Shown here one piece after another: positions 20,218 to 33,666 of a stretch of 64,000 nucleotides of DNA. Numbering within the stretch: position 1 is the stretch's first letter; each line of letters opens with the position of its first letter. Made by a program: the position numbers and the translations under genes. The notes under the pieces were generated by a model. The model was not told where the DNA came from, ran no database searches, and worked only from the letters and a program-made list of their open reading frames with translations. The DNA comes from Limonium bicolor (Eukaryota > Streptophyta > Magnoliopsida > Caryophyllales > Plumbaginaceae): positions 479,175,594-479,239,593 of the forward strand of contig CM041777.1 in NCBI GenBank assembly GCA_023374045.1. Reading direction: 5' to 3'.

Positions 20218-23200
20218 TGTAACACCCCTACTATTAATTCAGTCATTACCGTCCAATCTCCTCGTGCTTCCCGAGTCACGCAGCGGATACATACTTACAT
20301 ACATCGGGTGATACAATGCCGTTAGTCACCCACGTGACTAACAAGGCTACTACTGCTACATACAGCATCGGTCTGATGGACCGGAATATCCGAGTACTAC
20401 TTAATACAATACATACTCTCATTACATACTGGATACTACGATACTCCATTCGATACATTACTCCATTCAATACAATACTCCACAATTCCGTACAAGATAA
20501 TACACTACGCATACCGAGTTTACTAGGTTCCAAATCAATACAATACTTCTCCCAAATTCATACATATTCACTAGGAGTCAATCTACTACCCATTCCTCGC
20601 AAACTAGATACTTCTAATTACAAGGCGCGTCGCCGGTCTCTTACCTTGACCGTATTCGCTCCGGGTACCTGCACACTAAAAATGTTCCCCCGAGGGGGTC
20701 AGCTTACGCTGAATATGATAACCGCATACCCCGCGTACTAGCGAGGGTACGCCGACCATTTGGTCGAATACATGCAATTCATTTTGCACTACATACATTC
20801 ATACATACATACATACATGCTTTCATTCATGATACTACAATACTACACAAGGATACATACGTACGCACAGTACACTACATGCTTGGAAGACAATACAAGT
20901 CAACCAATACTTACTTACCATCTTTCAGGATACACATACACAATACATACTCATTACGTGCCCAATACACAATACGGAGATACAATTCTCCAATACATAC
21001 AAAGGTCCAGTTAGCTTCATTACACACCCGGGTTAATCGGGTGTTCGATACTACTTTACTTCCGGTCAATGACTTACAATAGTCAAGACCAATACACATA
21101 CAATACTTACTTCTTACATACTTTACTTCCTGTTAAGTCGGTATGACCTCCGGGCAGGGATTACTACATCCCACCACCGGGCTTTAGGGTGGCCCACTAA
21201 TCCAGGATGCTACCCATTCAAGGGAATTGGTCCAAGGAAAAGATTATAGCCAGGATTCGAATCCAACCTCTTGTGTTTCCTTATCCTCACGCGTGGCCGA
21301 AACTATATCGGACTTCTACTCATTCCAGTTACTCATTACCCAAGTTAGGAGTTAGAATGTTAGGAATTAGTAGAAGTCAATACTTCATTTCCATTCATAC
21401 ATACAATACTCAAGTACGCAATACTCACACATACTTCTCAATTCCATTCATTCATTTCATGAATTATACAAACTAATTGTTCAAGAAACACAACAAGAAC
21501 AAATAGTTCAAACACAGTTAAGTGCAATATAAATCCGATTCGTGCATTTATCTTATTGGTGATCACATAAGCACACAAATCGGGGTAACCAGGTTAGGAT
21601 ACAGAGCATGAAGAAATCATACTGTTCACCGTTGTATCCGCACTACCGGCTCCTTCGAGGATCAACTACTGGATTCCTATACATACATGAAGTAGTACGA
21701 TCAATGATCTATTATTGATCCACTTACTCCTTCATTGATATTTTCAATGTATTCTTACTACTTCATTATTTTCTTACTTGGTTATAAAACCATTCTTTCC
21801 TTTACTACTTCATAACTTACTTCCTTACACATTTACTTACTTCCTTACCATTATTACTTCATTAATGGTGTATTACTACTTTTATATGCATACCGGTGTA
21901 TAGGCATATACCTATACATACATATGCTTACTATAGTCATATTATAAAAACATTTTTTTTTGTAAGTGTTTGGGCCGTCCGACCCACCGTCCGACCCAAC
22001 CCTGGGTCGGACCATTCCAGTAAGGTTCGTTCCCAGAAAATTACCCTGTCCGACCCAGCACTATTCCGTCCGACCCATACTCTCTGGGTCAGACCATTCC
22101 AGAAGGTTTTGGTCCTGTCGTCCAAGCTCCGTCCGACCCATGTCCGACTCACCGTCTGGGTCGGACGAAGTCAGAAACTTCGACATTGTAAAAATTTGCA
22201 TGTCCGACCCATGTCCGACTCACGGCTCTGGGTCGGACCATTCCAGAAAGTTTAGTTTTCGTTTCTTAAGCCCCGTCCGACCCACGTCCGACTCACCGTC
22301 TGGGTCGGACGAAGTCAGAACCTTGCTACAGATTTTATTTTTCTTTCCCAACTTCACCCATTGTTTCCCCCAATCTTCTTACATGTAATCTCACATGTTT
22401 AACCACTACCTAGGCCCTTCAAATTGCCTTAGTTCATCCACCTTACATACTTACTAATCCTTACTTGTACAATTTCATTCCCATTCTTTACTTACTTCTC
22501 ATTCTCATTCTAGCTTGTTTATACTCCTAATGACTCTTACTTATGATTACTTAAGTCTTAAGCAACTTATACAACCATCCCCAAACAAAGCCTTAACTTA
22601 CAGCCCACTTAAAATTCCTCTCGGGTGAAATTTGGTGTTGGTCCGGGACCTTGTACACAAGGTAGTCCCGGACCATGATAGATCAGAACTCTCGACTTGT
22701 TTTTTATTATGGTCCGGGACCTTGTACATGGGGTAAGTCCCGGACCAAGCGTTTTGGGGAAACTCTCGGGTCGATTTCTGCTAGTGGTCCGGGACCTTAT
22801 ACCAGGGGTAAGTCCCGGACCCATATTGATTTGCAACTCACGGGTGGTTTTAGATGATCGGTCCGGGACTTAACACAAGGCCTAAGTCCCGGACCAGTAG
22901 TGGTCTGTTACGAATTTCGTTTTTCTTCTTGCTCTGTTTCGTTCTCTTCTTCTTCTAATCACTTCCTAATGGTTTCTAATCTTAATGTTACATGTTTGAC
23001 TACTTATCCAAGCATCCAACTCACCTAGATCCCTCACCAAAATCAATTCCCTCAACCTACTGCTATCTCACCATTTCCACTGTTTTCATTCTTTTCTTCC
23101 TTTCTGTTGCAGAGTTCGAGCTGCTGCTGCTTCTGTTTCTTTCTTTTCTTTCTTTCACAAATGTTACCAGCTCCTAAGCAAGACAGTTTCCTCTCTAAAT

Positions 23201-24681
23201 TTTGACATGGTGACCCTTAAACTTAAGGTTTTCACCACGTTAGTTTGTTCACTCATCAAAGATTACAACCTGTCCAACTATACATATATGCATCAGACGG
23301 TTTATATATATACATGTGCTTCAGTTCACCGTTCACACAGCAGCAGCTTACGTATTTTTGTTTGACAGATTCCAACTCAACAATTTACTAATGTTAGTTA
23401 ACTGCTCATTTCATTGCTACGGTCATAATGGTTTTACATTTACTAAGACATTACACTTGCTCCCACACACTCACGCATTATACACAGAACTGAACAGAGG
23501 TAATTTACCTCGTTCTTGTTTTCCTTTTCTTTTCTCTGCTTCTCGGTTTGCTTGCTCTTCTTTGCTTCTTTGTTTGTTTTCTTGTTTTACTCAGACCAAA
23601 CTTGGCTCCAGATAGTTGGGCAGTAGTAATGCCAAACCGGCTAGAGAAATGGGAGAATGGAAGTTCACGTGGGTTTGGTTTTTGCATCAGAGAATGAAAC
23701 AAATGTAAACAAAGAAAGGTTTAGCTCTTTGCTTTACCTTAGAACTTATATGGGAAGAAATGAAGCTTCAACCGGTGCTGTTCAAGCTTCAGCCGTTAAC
23801 ACCCACAAAAATGAAATTGCTTGTTTTGCGTTTTTGGAAGGTGGAGATTACTCTCCTTAATGAGGAGATTCCAACGGTGTTATTTTTGTGAGATTTGGTG
23901 ATGGTTCGGTCTCTCAAAAATGGAGGAGAAGGTGCTGTGTTTCTTGGTGTTTCAAATCGCCATGGCGGCTGCTTGGAGGAGAAGAGAATTCAGAGAGTAT
24001 GGGCTAGGTCTGTACGTGAGAGGAGAAATGAGAGGGCAGGAGAGAGATTATGTGAGGTAGTAAATGTAGTTACTTTTTGATTTCTATTTGTTTTGTCCTT
24101 TTGCTCATAAGAAGGGAATTAAAGGGGTGTGAATGGGGCTCAAAATCGGACACACTCACACAGCCCATGTGGGTTGTAAAATTTTATTTACAATATTGGA
24201 CACACTAGTTTGAGTTATTTATGCTTTTACCCCACAGTTACCCGTTTTTTTCAGAATTTCCTCGTCTAAATAATTTTATTGGCTCTAGACATTCATTAAT
24301 ATTTATTAATGGCTATTCAATTATTTATACTTATTACGGGTCTATTTAACCCGTTTAAAGTCACGTTTTCCCGGTTACCTCGAAAACGCGCTTTAATGTT
24401 CATTAGTGTTTTTAATCCATTTTGAGGATCCGTTTTCTTCGGGATTTGTTCCCTCATATCTATTTAGACTTAATTAAGCCTTTAGAGTCCTTACAATACG
24501 CTAACCGAGGTCTCATACCTCCTATGGTTACTTAACGCTTATTTAGCGTTTTTCGCTTTTTAAGCATTTATTTATTTCTTTTGGATTTATTTTTCCTTAC
24601 CAATATTACTCTAGAATTATTAGGCTCTTAAATACGGATTAGAATTATCTTAATCACTATATTTAAGTTTGGGGTATTTCA
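20218..24681 (-). repeat. Element B 5' LTR (right)
   Basis: 4464 bp, near-identical to 10004-14458, starting TGTAACACCCC and ending GGGGTATTTCA. It is followed by the TAAAT target duplicate at 24682-24686. It contains the second copies of both hairpin arrays (about 21973-22316 and 22639-22896). Confidence 0.95.
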
Positions 24682-24686
24682 TAAAT

Positions 24687-26628
24687 ACCCAAGTACATAC
24701 TTTTGATTCCTAATTCCTTCATGGTGATACCTAAGTCATTGTAAGTCATTAGAACACCTTAATCTCACCCTTTTTCATCAAGACAACCTCTAGAACATCC
24801 TAGTACTTCCTTAGTCATTAAATCCCCCTTAGAGTATCTTACACACTTAAGTTCTCCTTTAGATTTTGCCATGGGTTCTCTAGTATATAGTACATCCTAA
24901 CACTTGGTTTTTCTCCATCAAACAACCAATATCATTCAAATTCTCTTCACAACACCTTAACACACAATTTACACCGAAACTACACCACATCATCTTATAG
25001 CGCATAAACTTAAATGCTTGGCACTTGGGCCCTTAAATGACAATAATCTTAACCACTGAATCTCCACATATATTTGCCTTCAACCTGCGAATACACTCAA
25101 CAAGGCTCCCATTGAAATAAAATGCTTCTTGTAATTCACCTTGATATTCTTAAACTATCTCTTTTTCTCATTTGCTCCTTAGTCACAAGTTCACAAGTAT
25201 AGTCATTGTTTCTCCTAGGTTTTTATAACACCTTTCCAATATAAACTCTACACTAAACTCATCATACACCTAAATCACATTCCCTTAAACAACAAAACAC
25301 CTTAAGATAAGTATTTTACCTTGTTCTCTCACAAGCTTCACAAGCTTTTCTCCTTAGATTTTTCTTGCCCAATCTCGGTCACCAATATAGTTCTCCTTGC
25401 CAATGTTCTAAACAATGTCCAATGATTCTAATGAGCACTAAACAACACACTAACCTTAAGGAATAAAACCTAGGTTAAAAATGTGTTTTAAGGTTTTGAA
25501 TTGATTGTTTTACCTTAGTTCCTCAAGACAAGCTTGGATATGAAGCAAGAAGGACCTCCTCTCTCCTTTGAAGAGTAGAAACAAGCTAGAACAAGGCATT
25601 AAAAATGGAGTCCCATGAGCACTAATTTTCGGACATGTGAAGAAAATGGTGGAAACCTAGATTTTCTTACACTTTCTTTACCTTAAGAGAATGGAGAAGC
25701 CAATGGAGTCTCCAAACTTAAATTTCCTCCTCTAATGGTGGTTTGACTTGGCACCAAAATGAAGCTCTTGATGTTTTGAAAAGATAGAAAGGAAGAGCTT
25801 GAGCTAACTAAGAAGAATATGTAATTTGTTTTGGTTTTGGAGCTAAAATGAGCAAGATGTGGGCAAAGCTAGATGGAGCTAGCATGGAGTTGTTCTTCAC
25901 ATTAATGGAGAAGGGAGAGAGCAGCTCAAACCGTGGGAAAACAAAGGAGAATGAAGAAGTGAGGAGAGAGAACTAATAAAGTGTGATATTTATGTAAAAG
26001 GTGAATAGTGTTTTTGCTTTATAACTCTTATTTGCTTTCTTATTTGCTTAATGACTCATGAAGGTGGTGACTCACCCCATAAGAAACCGGCCCCCTTTTA
26101 ATAATGAGGGTACTTAAGTCTTTGTTGACCAAATGTCTCACTTATATAGACTTATGTTATAAACTAGCTTAATTAATTCACTATTCACAAAACAAGGCAC
26201 ATTGTTGTGAAATTTTTGATTTCCCATTGATATAGACTTCCAAATGTGGTACTATATAGTACACATGTTAATTAAAGAGTAATGATGGACATTTAGCCAT
26301 TCAAAACTCATTTACAAGACAATTTTTCAAAAACGTGCTTTAAGACTCCTTAAAGCACATTTTGTGTTTTAACTTGTTTTCAAGCTTGGTTTTCTTTGGT
26401 AATTGATTTAAAATGACCATTAGGATATTACTAAGGTCTTAGAACAACATTTGGGTACTCTCCCAAGTCTCTCCAAGCTTAGAGCATGTTTTTGCTTAAA
26501 CTGCAATTTTGGTGTTTCCATATATTTCCTTTGATTAGAAATGCTTCTTAATGTTTCTAAGGCATTATTTAGTCTCCTTATATCTTAGTTTATTATTTAA
26601 ACACCATATCTAAGTTTGGGGTATTTCA
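24687..26628 (-). repeat. Element A 5' LTR, distal part
   Basis: Continuation of the A LTR after element B. The stretch 25063-26628 is the second copy of 1-1557. It ends GGGGTATTTCA, after which element E sequence resumes. The first ~380 bp (24687-25062) has no partner in the window because the 3' LTR is cut by the window start. Non-coding. Confidence 0.92.
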
Positions 26629-28279
26629 AAACCCCACTATCAGGACGTTACCACTGTCAATGGAGAATCTATATAGTACACCAATGGGTAAGGACCCATG
26701 GAAGGAAGAATGCTTCAACTAAACGTGCGAGAGCTTATGGACTTGACAAGGAATAATCCTAAATTGGACAAGTAAGTAGTAAAATATATCAAGAAGATAC
26801 CCCATATGCGGAAGCAACTAGTAGGAGGAACACAGGAAAAGAATCAACTCTGATAAAGAGCAAGACGCCTCAAAGATATTGACGAGAAGAATCTTAGTGG
26901 AATCACTGTCATGAGCAGCTACCAGAAATAAGCATACAGGCACAAAACAATCAAGTGAAACTCCTGAAGAACTCAATGACGAAAAATGGAAGGTGAACTG
27001 TATTACAGTATATGTCAGGTAGAGGAAGAACCTCGTAGTGGATTTGCCCAAAAAGGATAATGGAAGATAAATGACATGTGCATGAGCATCACAGGATGGG
27101 CAAACCTTGCAATATTTTTGGAAGCCCGACGTACAGTAATAAGAGATACAATGAACAACACCAAGCAATGCTACAGCTAACAGTTACTTAGAGACAAAAT
27201 ATCAGGAGCAGTGGCATAACGCGGCACATCGACCCGATAGTCTAAACAGGTAATGGAATAATATCGGCAACAAACAAGATGGTAAATCACCTTCACCCGT
27301 ACATACGGGATTCAAATATAAAAGCATGATTATTCAAAACATGTCAGAGAATGCATAGATTCTAAGGGGCAATACCCCGTAAACGGACAGAAGTCTAGAC
27401 AAGATCAACAATGACAATCAAAAGAAAATAATGATGAACACAACTCATCAACCCTACATGTGAACATAAAGAAACTTAAATATATGACCTATGAAGTGCG
27501 TTTCCTAAATGATTGAACATTACTTAATCAGAGTCGCGCAACGGAAGCGGGTGGTCCCATCAGTTAAAATTATTTACTGAGCTCAAGGGAAATGCACAAC
27601 GTACTTCATGAATCTCAAACAAAATATGAGCAATACCCACCAAAAATCTTACAGCCGGGAGGCTATCTTTTAAACTAATCATAAGTTTCAAATAAGAGTG
27701 AAGATTGCTCACTATTTACAGACTAGTCATGCTAGTCTAGGGTACGTGGGCATACCCCTCTTTTAAGGGGGGGAGAGCCTACTGCGTTTTAGCATTTTTA
27801 GCATGGAAGTACACTTCTGTTGTACTATTTCACTGTGATTTGTATGTTTACAAGTATGACTTTGTGATTCTAAGAATTTCACTTACTAATGTGTACTACG
27901 TTACACTAGCATGAATGGATTATGTGTACTACGTTACACTACATTGAAGTTACTTTATTACTACGTGATTATGTGTACTACGTTACACTATGTTGGAATT
28001 ACTCTGTGTGTGCATGATTTGTACTGTACTACACTACTATGAATGAATTACGTGCACTACGTTGCACTGCACTAAAGTTATTTTTGGTGATGATCTTTAA
28101 TGCTCATTATACTGTATGTTATGATTGAATATATACTACGAACTGAAGAGTAGTGTAACTTCGGACTTGATCCCTAAAATAGAATTGAGTTGTGGATGCT
28201 TAGTGGAACTTGATTCCCCACAACCATTTGAACTTAGATATAAGACTTTGGGGCGAAGCCCTTTTTAAGGGGGGTAGAT
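26629..28279 (+). mobile_element. Element E interior, 3' end (plus strand, degenerate)
   Basis: Remnant interior of a related plus-strand element into which A appears to have inserted. No pol domain can be read. Orientation comes from its 3' end: a hairpin and second PPT-like tract at 27740-27776, then a stretch with about four copies of a 50-65-bp repeat containing TGTGTACTACGTTACACTA (about 27885-28075), then a PPT at 28266-28279 beside the LTR start TGAAATACC. The hairpin/PPT layout matches A, B and C. Confidence 0.7.
28266..28279 (+). other. Element E polypurine tract
   Basis: TAAGGGGGGTAGAT on the plus strand, directly followed by TGAAATACCTC, the LTR start. Confidence 0.85.
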
Positions 28280-31200
28280 TGAAATACCTCTAACATTCAA
28301 ATAATTAAATAATGATAAATAAGTATTATTTAGGGGATTTTTAAACCCTAAAAGAAGTATATAAACATTCAGGTGTTAAAACGCACCTAAACTCCTTAAG
28401 GTCAGAAACGTGCGTTAAAGCCCGACCTTAAGTTAAATAAGTTATACAAGCTATAAACTTCATGTAAAGATAATCAAGGATCATTATATGACCCTTAGAA
28501 CACAGGACCTCATCTAAGACAGAGCGAAAATACAAAATGCTCGGGAGTTCCCTTAAAGGCCCTTAAGGCCCGAAAGTCACAGAAATACATTATAGGATGA
28601 AGTAAGGCATTACTCTTCATTCCAAATACACCATAACTATTTATTAAGCATATAAGATGGAGTCCTCAAGCTAAGTTCACAGTTAAAGACAAAGTGCTCG
28701 GAGGTTCCCGATGCGGGCCCCATAAATCCCTAGGAGTGCCCCGGAGCGATACCGAAGTGGCACAAACTCCAATATAAATCATTCTTAGAGTTCCTAACAT
28801 CGTTATTCAACATTCTAAAGAGAATGCTCGAGCCAATTCCTCAAAAATAAACAAAGTGCTCAGACGAATTTCTTAACGCTCCTTTTTGCCCCGGTTAGCC
28901 CGGGAGTTGTGTTTCGAGTTGATATAACCCCGTATAACTCAATGTAACACCTTAACATATTATTATTGACTATAAACAATGTCAATAAACACTTGGAACT
29001 CATAGCGACTAATTATTTTTCAGAAAATCCTTAAAGCACAAAAATGTGTTCTACACAATTACCTTGAAGTTTTTGACGAGCCACAAGTTAATAATCTTAA
29101 AAGGGGATAAATTGAGCTTCTAAATCAATTAAGTCCAGTACTAAATTCATAGTACAAGTGGGGGCGATTTTATCATCAAAAATGTACCTAAAATCAGCAT
29201 TTTTACCTTAAAACTTTCATCTTTTACCATAGAGTAAATGTACCAAATAAATGCTAGAACCTATTACACATATTAGTATGATCTTAGTACAATATAGTGT
29301 AACAAAAATCAAATTAAAAATCAATCTCGTTTGAACTCCATAGTAGGCGCCATTTGGTGTGAAAATTGACTAGTTTTAGCAAAAAGAATTTGCCTTATGG
29401 ATGATGACTCACCTTATCACATGCCATGTTGTATTGTGTCAATTTATTCAGTCAAATGGGAGCCTTTCCACCGATTTTCCTGCAACAAAACACCAAGGAT
29501 AAGTTAGGAGAAAAGTTATGGAAATTTAATATGCTAAAAGTAGATCTAGATTCCTAATAATACAAGTTGCAAGTATACAAACAAAACAGCCATGTTTTAT
29601 CAAGGTGGCTGCCGATTTTTGATCTGTAAAAGGGGAGGATTATTGCCTCATTAATTAGTCAAAAGAATACTCTACCTACTAAGCATAATTCATAGTCAAA
29701 AATAGACAAAATCAATTGTCTTGTACAGCTCTTTATGTCCGAAAATGAGCAAGAAAAGAAGCTTAAAATGCCTTATAAAAATTAAACTAAGAAGCCTACC
29801 TACCTAGCCATGTTCTAATGTTTTTAATCATCAAAAATCAGATGCTATACTACAGCCATGTTACCGAAAATATAAGGAGAATGAAGACAACAAATGACAT
29901 GTATTCTACTTAGAAAATTCAAAAGAAAACACCTTACCTAACTTAGTCCTTGTCTTCTTCTTGCAATTATCAAACAAAGCTTCTATCATGCCTTGCCCAC
30001 CCAGCCGAAAATGTGCATGAAACATGGGCATTCATTGAGCCAAACAAACAATTAATAAACAAGGAAAAGATTAGTCAAATTTGACATAAAATTATCAAAA
30101 GAAAAATCCTCTCATTCCATACCTTAACTTCCAACGTGAGTTTCATTCCCTCCTTGCCTTGTGGCCGGTTTGGTAAGCTCTCCCATCTCATCTTCATCTT
30201 CTTCCTTTGAAGCTCCTAAGTCCATTAATGGAGGTTTAACTTCTCTCTTCAAGAGGAGTTCAAGTACTTAATCATCCTTTATTAAGAGTAAGATTACTAA
30301 GCAAATCTTTATTGTTTTAAGCTCTTAAAAATTGTACAAAAATTATGTACACCTTCTTAGGTGTTTAATACCGAAACTATATGGTAAAATATACCAAAAA
30401 TATAATTTATCACATATATGGTAAGCTTATTACCTTAAGACACATTTTAGTGTTACAAAAGTTACCTAGGTTAAATATTTATTCATACCGAATTGTCTAG
30501 AACAAATATGCTCTATTTTGAGATAAAAATATATCTAAGACATTACAATAATTTTTACATGAGTTATATGACACATATGTATTTATGTATAGTTATTATA
30601 AGTTATAAATCTAGTTTTGAAAATTATATGATGACATATTATCATTCCCGAATTCAAATGGTGAAGAATAGATTTTAATGAGCTAATTATGTATATAAAT
30701 ACATACTATGAATTTTGGGTGAGTTAAAAATAATTACTAGTGTTTAAATGACTAGTTTAATAAGTTATGTGGTAAAAATATAATTTTTATAAAGTTTGGT
30801 GAAAGGAATGTAATTACCGAGAGCAAAATAGGTCCTTGGCATAATTATAATATAATATAGTGTGAGAATTAATATTATGAATTTCGGTTGAATTAAATAA
30901 GTGTTTAGAAGTCAAAATAACAATTTATAAAGTTTTGGGGCTATTTGGTAATTTTTAGAAAGATTGGTGTACAACCGAGAAATATATAAGTTTATGGGTA
31001 TATTATTGTATTAAGTATGAAATTGAACTTTGGTCAAAGTGTTGACCGAAAACTTTGGGTTAAAATGATTTATGACATGAAATATTAAGTTTATAAAAGT
31101 TTTGGGGTGATTATTTAATTTATAAGAGTTTAAATAAGAAACCGAATTTTATATGGGGCGAAATCATAATTTGTGGAAACATAAGTGTCCACTTGGTTAT

Positions 31201-33666
31201 TAAGGAAATTAAATATTAAAACCATAGTTTAGAAGTGAATATATATAATTTATATAAGTTTTGGGGTTAAAATGTAATTATAGAAAGTTATTTGTCAAAA
31301 CCGAAAGGTTAAGGGTTGATTTGGTAATTTATAAAAGTTAAGGTGTCCAAATAATAATTACTGAATTTATAATGGTGATTTAGTGAATTAATTAATTAAG
31401 AAAATAAAACTATGTAGTATAAGGTATTTTGGAGTATAATGTAAAGTTTATGAAATAAATAAGGTTATAATATAGTAACCGAAAAGTATGATGTATTTAT
31501 GGGATAAAAAAATAGGTCCTATATGGATATTTAGGAAATTTAGCAAAGAAAATTATGATCTAAGGATTTATGAAATTAAAACTATATGATACACAAGTAC
31601 AAGTAATTTACTTGTAAAAGAAATAATATTATTTGGGATTAGTTTGTAATTAATAAAAGATATGGAAAAAATATGTCCATGCGTGACATGTAAATATAAT
31701 TTGAGAATTTATTAAGTGGTTTTCCTTTAGACAATTATGTATAAGTATCATAAATAAAACATGTGTATAAAACTTATACGGTTAAGATCTTCAAGTAAAT
31801 CAAAAAGAAAATGGATATAAGGAATTATGGAATTAAAACTATGGGTTATATAGTTATAAGGAATTTAATTGTAACCAATAAATATTATTTATGGTTAAGT
31901 GGAGCATAACAAAAAAATATAAGAATATTATGTCCATGTGTGACATATAAATATATTGGGGAAATTATGAAATTGTTATGTCGCTTAGACAATTGTAAAA
32001 CATGTAACATAAATGGTACATGAACATATAGTTATATACATTAAAGGATTTAAAGATAAATCAATAGAAATAACAAATAAGGTATACATTAAATCATAAG
32101 GTAATTAAAAGAAATTACCACACCATATAAGTTTTATAAATTAAGAATACATGATTTGGAAATATATAAATACCTTGATTATTAATAAGGTTAAGAGGTT
32201 AAAGGAAACTACCTAAGTATTAAGAAATAAACCTCACATGGAATAACGAGTAAGAAATCGTTACATGAATCAATGAAATTATTATACGAGAGTTACATAG
32301 ATTAACACTCTCAGTTAATCCTATTCTAGGACATTATTTGACCAGACGTTGACCGGGAACTAAACAAGTACAGTCTACGATGAACGGTATGGGATTCTTG
32401 CAACCTGTTTGCTACCGGATTACACCGGCTTGTGTGCTATCTGTTGTTTGATATAACAACCAAGATAATTGCATGTAAAATGTTGTATTGCTCTTGTGCA
32501 CTGTTGTGTTGCTTTACGTGCGTGAATGATACTAACTATAACGTGTATGTCCCACGCATACAACACTACATTAGCAGTGGATTAAATACTTGCGTTTTAT
32601 CATACCGAGAACTTGTACTCAAGTTTCTCACTAACTTCACTTTATAACAAACGTCATTATCCTAAGCGTGATAATTGACAATACACATTGTGTTCTTGAT
32701 TAACGTCCTTATGTGACATCTAACAAATTCTATACTACGAGAAGCGAGGAGCCCAGTTGGATCTGGCCATGCATGTTACTGGAGCTGTACCTGTCTCAGG
32801 TCGTCTCCTATATAATTTATGTTGCGACGGGATTTTGGGTGCACTATGTCACTCACCGGCTGTGTACCGGAACAGTTCAAGTTGGGAGGAAGACTTTATT
32901 CCTCTCGAGGGTTCGATTCCCACCTCTTTTAAGTACAGGAGTTAACTACGTTATCTTCTGAGGGAGTAATTACCCACCTACTTGTACGAGAGTCCCATCT
33001 CGTCTAAGGGTTTATCATACCCGACCAATTTACTCTGTGAAGATGGAGTTTAACGAGGTTACTATACCTCCAATGCTGTGAGGTATTCTTATAAACATGT
33101 TAGTCCCATTGTGAGGATCTGACTACTCGTAAACAATTACAGTCATCTAACTTGACCTTCTGAAGTCTTGTTCTATGTGACCTTGTTGTCCTTGTATGGA
33201 TACTTGTTATTATCATGTTATGCTTGTTTACAGCTTTATTAAAATGAACTGCATGTATTCGACAAAGTAGTTGGTGTGGCCCAATAGCCGATGGGCTGCA
33301 CGTTTTCCATACCAGCGTTGTTTGCTGAGCCCTTTTGGGGGCACCCCCATTTTTCAGGTACCGGAAGAAAGAAGAGATTACCCGACCGAGTGTAGGCGGG
33401 GTAGAATTAAGACAGGGGATTATTATTACCGGAAGCAATTTACAGTACTGTATCTTTACTATTGGTTTTATATTTTAAGCGGTTGGTATTCAGCGCTCAG
33501 ACCGTAGCATTTGTAAGTTGTATTGGAGTTAGCCTTGTTGGTCACATGGGTGACTAATGGCGTTGTAGCACCACCCGTTGTTATGTATATATTTTCCGCT
33601 GCATTTCCAGTTATCTTTGGGAGCTATCATCGTACAGGTTGTGGAGTTTTGGGTTGGGGTTTTACA
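28280..33666 (+). repeat. Element E 3' LTR
   Basis: About 5.4 kb from TGAAATACC to GGGGTTTTACA. Its end half has patches recognisable in A's LTR (GGCTTGTGTGCTATCTGTT, 32428-32446) and ends with the GGGTGACTAATGGCGTTGTA block seen in B and C. 30200-32300 is very AT-rich with diverged tandem repeats. The end boundary is inferred from the terminal ACA and the change in sequence; no second LTR copy is available. No genes seen. Confidence 0.68.

Larger units (their letters stand above)
10004..24681 (-). mobile_element. Element B: complete non-autonomous LARD-like LTR retrotransposon
   Basis: 14,678-bp element: left (3') LTR 10004-14458, interior 14459-20217, right (5') LTR 20218-24681, TSD TAAAT. 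The minus-strand orientation follows from PBS and PPT positions. LTR tips, PBS and PPT match element A. The 5.76-kb interior has no recognisable gag or pol domain; only short frames are open. Very long LTRs with a conserved non-coding interior are the definition of large retrotransposon derivatives (LARDs). The two LTRs are nearly identical, with a few scattered substitutions and short indels, for example near 10086 versus 20302, so insertion looks young. Confidence 0.93.
1..26628 (-). mobile_element. Element A: Tekay/Del-like chromovirus LTR retrotransposon, split by element B
   Basis: Autonomous-type Ty3/gypsy element read on the minus strand. In element order: 5' LTR (26628-24687 plus 10003-7903), PBS (7897-7886), gag, AlkB domain, protease, RT, RNase H, integrase, chromodomain, PPT, and 3' LTR (1557 to beyond the window start). 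LTR tips on the plus strand are TGTAACACC and GGGGTATTTCA. The lineage call rests on RNase H and integrase wording typical of Tekay/Del chromoviruses and on the C-terminal chromodomain. Element B sits inside the 5' LTR with TSD TAAAT. The copy is dead, with three in-frame pol stops and several frameshifts. A's own TSD cannot be checked because its left end is outside the window. Confidence 0.93.
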
